A DNA stretch of 64,000 bases, taken from contig NZ_JACHBG010000011.1 in assembly GCF_014207095.1 (NCBI RefSeq), positions 101,411-165,410 on the forward strand, read 5' to 3'. Each line of letters starts with the position of its first letter. Position 1 is the stretch's first letter. Below are positions 62,084-64,000 of this stretch, piece after piece. The position numbers and the translations under genes were made by a program. Under the pieces are notes generated by a model that saw nothing but the letters and a program-made list of their open reading frames with translations, had not been told where the DNA came from and ran no database searches. Source of the stretch: Martinezella lusitana. GTDB lineage: Bacteria; Pseudomonadota; Alphaproteobacteria; Rhizobiales; Rhizobiaceae.

Positions 62084-62436
62084 GGCCGATATTCCGCCCA
62101 TGTCTTTGGCGTCTCGCTGACGCGTACGGCCGAAGTCTCCGGCAAGCGGACCTTGCACCAATCGTAGAAATGCCTGGCGAGGCACTCCGACGTAACGCGA
62201 TCATGACCGAGGACATCATTGAGATGGCGATGATCGAACTCATCGTCGATGTAGCGCTTCAACGGCTGAAGCTCATGATAGTCACGGACAAAGCCGTTTT
62301 CATCGAGCTCCGCGGCCGAAAGCTCCACCACGACGATGTAGTTATGCCCATGCAGGCGCGCGCATTGATGATCGTCAGGCAGATGCGAAAGCTGATGCGA
62401 AGCGGAGAAATGGAACTCCTTGGTGATGCTGAACAT
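62080..62436 (-). CDS. queD: 6-carboxy-5,6,7,8-tetrahydropterin synthase QueD
   Basis: 118 residues of the PTPS fold. Zn ligands H14 (FSASHQL), H29 and H31 (LHGHNY), catalytic C25 (DDHQCARLHGHNY) and the DHRHLND block are all present. It makes 6-carboxy-tetrahydropterin from dihydroneopterin triphosphate, the first committed step to queuosine precursors. The ATG overlaps the queC stop by 1 bp (TGATG), so translation is coupled. Confidence 0.93.
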   Translation of the reverse strand: MFSITKEFHFSASHQLSHLPDDHQCARLHGHNYIVVVELSAAELDENGFVRDYHELQPLKRYIDDEFDHRHLNDVLGHDRVTSECLARHFYDWCKVRLPETSAVRVSETPKTWAEYRP

Positions 62437-63146
62437 CACTTCACCTCCTCGGCAGAGAAGCCCGAGGTTGCTGCCACCCAAAAGTCGGGATCCTCGTAGT
62501 CGGTGGGATCTTCAATGCCGGCAAGGTGGAAGGCCTCGCGCCGCTCGACGCAGGTGCCGCAACGACCGCAATGACGCTCACCGCCTTTGTAGCAGGACCA
62601 GGTTTCGGAAAAGGGTGTTGCGTGCCGAGCACCATCGGTGACGATATCTGCCTTCGAGACCGTCACATAGGGTGCATAGAGCGAAACACTGGCATAGCCG
62701 TCGAACGCATGGTTTTGCATCTGCTGAAAAGCATCGATGAAGCCGGGCCGACAATCGGGATAGATGAAATGATCGCCGCCATGAACGGCAACCGCGACTG
62801 CATCCGCCTTCTGTGCAGCCGCCAGGCCGAAGGCGATTGCCAGCATGATCGCGTTGCGGTTCGGCACCACCGTCGCCTTCATGGTCTCCTCGGCATAATG
62901 TCCGTCAGGCACATCAACATCGTCGGTGAGCGCCGATCCGGTCAGATGCTTGCCAATGGCCGTTATGTCGATGACCTGATGCGGTACGCCGAGCCGCTCG
63001 GCGCAGGCGCTGGCGAATTCCACTTCCTTGCGATGCCGCTGGCCATAGTCGAAGGAGACGAGGCCGATAAGCTGGTGTTCGGCCGCAACTTTATGGGCGA
63101 GCGAAACGGAGTCCAATCCGCCGGAGCAGACGACGATAGTCTTCAT
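62436..63146 (-). CDS. queC: 7-cyano-7-deazaguanine synthase QueC
   Basis: 236 residues. The PP-loop SGGLDS (8-13) binds ATP, and four cysteines (C185, C193, C196, C199; SCYKGGERHCGRCGTC) bind zinc. It turns 7-carboxy-7-deazaguanine into preQ0 with ATP and ammonia. First gene of the operon; AGGGA lies 8 bp before the ATG. Later steps (QueF, Tgt, QueA) and the GTP cyclohydrolase are not in the window. PreQ0 could also feed DNA modification, but no dpd genes are seen here. Confidence 0.94.
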   Translation of the reverse strand: MKTIVVCSGGLDSVSLAHKVAAEHQLIGLVSFDYGQRHRKEVEFASACAERLGVPHQVIDITAIGKHLTGSALTDDVDVPDGHYAEETMKATVVPNRNAIMLAIAFGLAAAQKADAVAVAVHGGDHFIYPDCRPGFIDAFQQMQNHAFDGYASVSLYAPYVTVSKADIVTDGARHATPFSETWSCYKGGERHCGRCGTCVERREAFHLAGIEDPTDYEDPDFWVAATSGFSAEEVK

Positions 63147-63340
63147 AATTCAGGATCCCTTGTTTTGACCGGGTGGGCTGCGACCGGATTTCATGGCTCT
63201 TCAAGCCACGACAGATCCCCTAGCAGCAGAATCCGGAAGAAACAAGGCGCCCGTTCTACGTCGCGACTGCACGCCAGCAGATGTGAGCGACATTGAGGTT
63301 CTCGACCACGCTGTAGGACATCGATGTTCAGTTTCACACC

Positions 63341-63468
63341 GCTCTAACGCCAATCTGGATTTGAGGCCGATCAGTTCTGTCGCGAAGACGCTGTTGACGA
63401 ACTTGCGATATCGGCATCCAGGCGGGGGCGCGATGAAACGCAACGTTGGATGAGATCTCGACACAAAT
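63341..63468. repeat. 128-bp direct repeat flanking the que operon, copy 2
   Basis: Same orientation and length as 60986-61113. It lies about 195 bp upstream of queC, beside IS6 debris. Confidence 0.6.
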
Positions 63469-63674
63469 GAACAATCCATCCTTGGTCCATGGCTTTATTG
63501 GACTGATAAGGTGCACCGGTCTTGGATCATCGAGGCGGTCCAGATTCGCGAAATGGTTCCAGCTCGCCGGCGCTTGGTCCAATTTTGACGCGCAAAGATA
63601 TTCATTGCGAACTGATCATGGACACGCTGTAAAGTTGGCCGCGCGAAGACGAGAGGTTGCGGCTTTACTTTGTC

Positions 63675-63990
63675 TCAGGCAGCGTGCAGGTGGACGATCT
63701 TGCACCACATTCCCATTGCGACTTCTGACAGTTGGCGATCATTGGCAGATGGAATGTCGTTGCGCGGGATATGACAGAGGTTGGCGATCGGATCGTGAAT
63801 GGAGACGAAATGCTGAAGGTGCCGCGCTGATTTGCAGCCTTTGTGTTGCGGCAACGTTGCACAAGGACGTCGAGGACGAAGCCCATCTGATCGACGGTAC
63901 GCCAAAGCCAGATGCTATGACCATTTCTCCTTGCGAAGTTATGCTGACAGCGCCGCATTGGTCGACGGCCATTTCGGCCGGGAGAGGATG
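63675..63990 (-). pseudogene. IS6-family transposase remnant, internally deleted
   Basis: Minus-strand reading gives IWLWRTVDQMGFVLDVLVQR and CRNTKAA (middle of the protein). Then, in another frame, LQHFVSIHDPIANLCHIPRN and DIPSANDRQLSEVAMGMW close with a stop at 63675, the C-terminus of a second IS6 subgroup. The segment between, including the last part of the DDE domain, is missing. It reaches the right edge of the window. Confidence 0.65.
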
Positions 63991-64000
63991 CATTCATCAT

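Noticed and set aside
63147..63340. preQ1 riboswitch upstream of queC
   Set aside because: No preQ1-I, II or III consensus could be matched on the minus strand; only a weak 6-bp hairpin (ATGGCT/AGCCAC) is present.
1..64000. tRNA, rRNA, replication origin or conjugation genes
   Set aside because: Looked for and not seen; the replicon type therefore stays open.

Overview
The window looks like an accessory region of a Rhizobiales alphaproteobacterium (Rhizobium/Agrobacterium type). The evidence is an HWE-family histidine kinase, an Omp2b/RopA-type porin, a rhizobial small HTH protein, many LysR regulators and many decayed IS6-family elements. No replication, conjugation, rRNA or tRNA gene was seen, so chromosome, chromid and plasmid cannot be told apart. 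Calls rest on reading motifs and family resemblance; no database search was run.

0.6-3.5 kb: a two-gene HWE kinase/response-regulator unit, then IS6 and IS110 debris and a truncated lipoprotein. 4-30 kb: a series of small detoxification or redox modules, nearly all built as a regulator divergent from oxidoreductase, hydrolase or efflux genes: LysR/isochorismatase plus MFS; HxlR/NmrA; AraC/VOC-NmrA; TetR/SDR-MFS; SDR-quinone reductase beside a dead LysR; LysR/quinone reductase-DUF3237; LysR/NmrA. An NtaA-type flavin monooxygenase, a trimeric porin, exported proteins of unknown function and a ParDE toxin-antitoxin pair lie among them. Several modules have decayed duplicates next to them.

31-36.5 kb: a compact catabolic locus with an isocitrate-lyase/PEP-mutase-type lyase, LeuC-like and LeuD-like hydratase subunits in one tight operon, plus an MFS transporter and a LysR regulator. 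A near-identical 16-bp sequence occurs in both promoter regions. 37.8-49 kb: a type I secretion operon with a 2,439-residue adhesin-like substrate (ten T1SS-143-type repeats, eight of exactly 471 bp), an HlyB-like ABC exporter and an HlyD-like adaptor; no TolC gene is in the window. 50.5-54.4 kb: a YcaC-like hydrolase, an ABM-type monooxygenase and an alginate-export-type outer-membrane protein, with a convergent LysR gene. 54.5-60.7 kb: IS30 and IS6 debris, small genes, a membrane diguanylate cyclase and a DUF2306/LytTR divergent pair. 61.3-63.2 kb: the queC-queD-queE operon for 7-deazaguanine (queuosine precursor) synthesis, bracketed by two direct copies of a diverged 128-bp repeat.

The unifying picture is an island where regulator/enzyme cassettes have accumulated, duplicated and decayed amid IS6-family activity. 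The strongest candidates for new biology are the lyase/hydratase locus with its shared operator, the bookended giant T1SS adhesin, and the recurrent IS6 remnants that have lost the DDE core.
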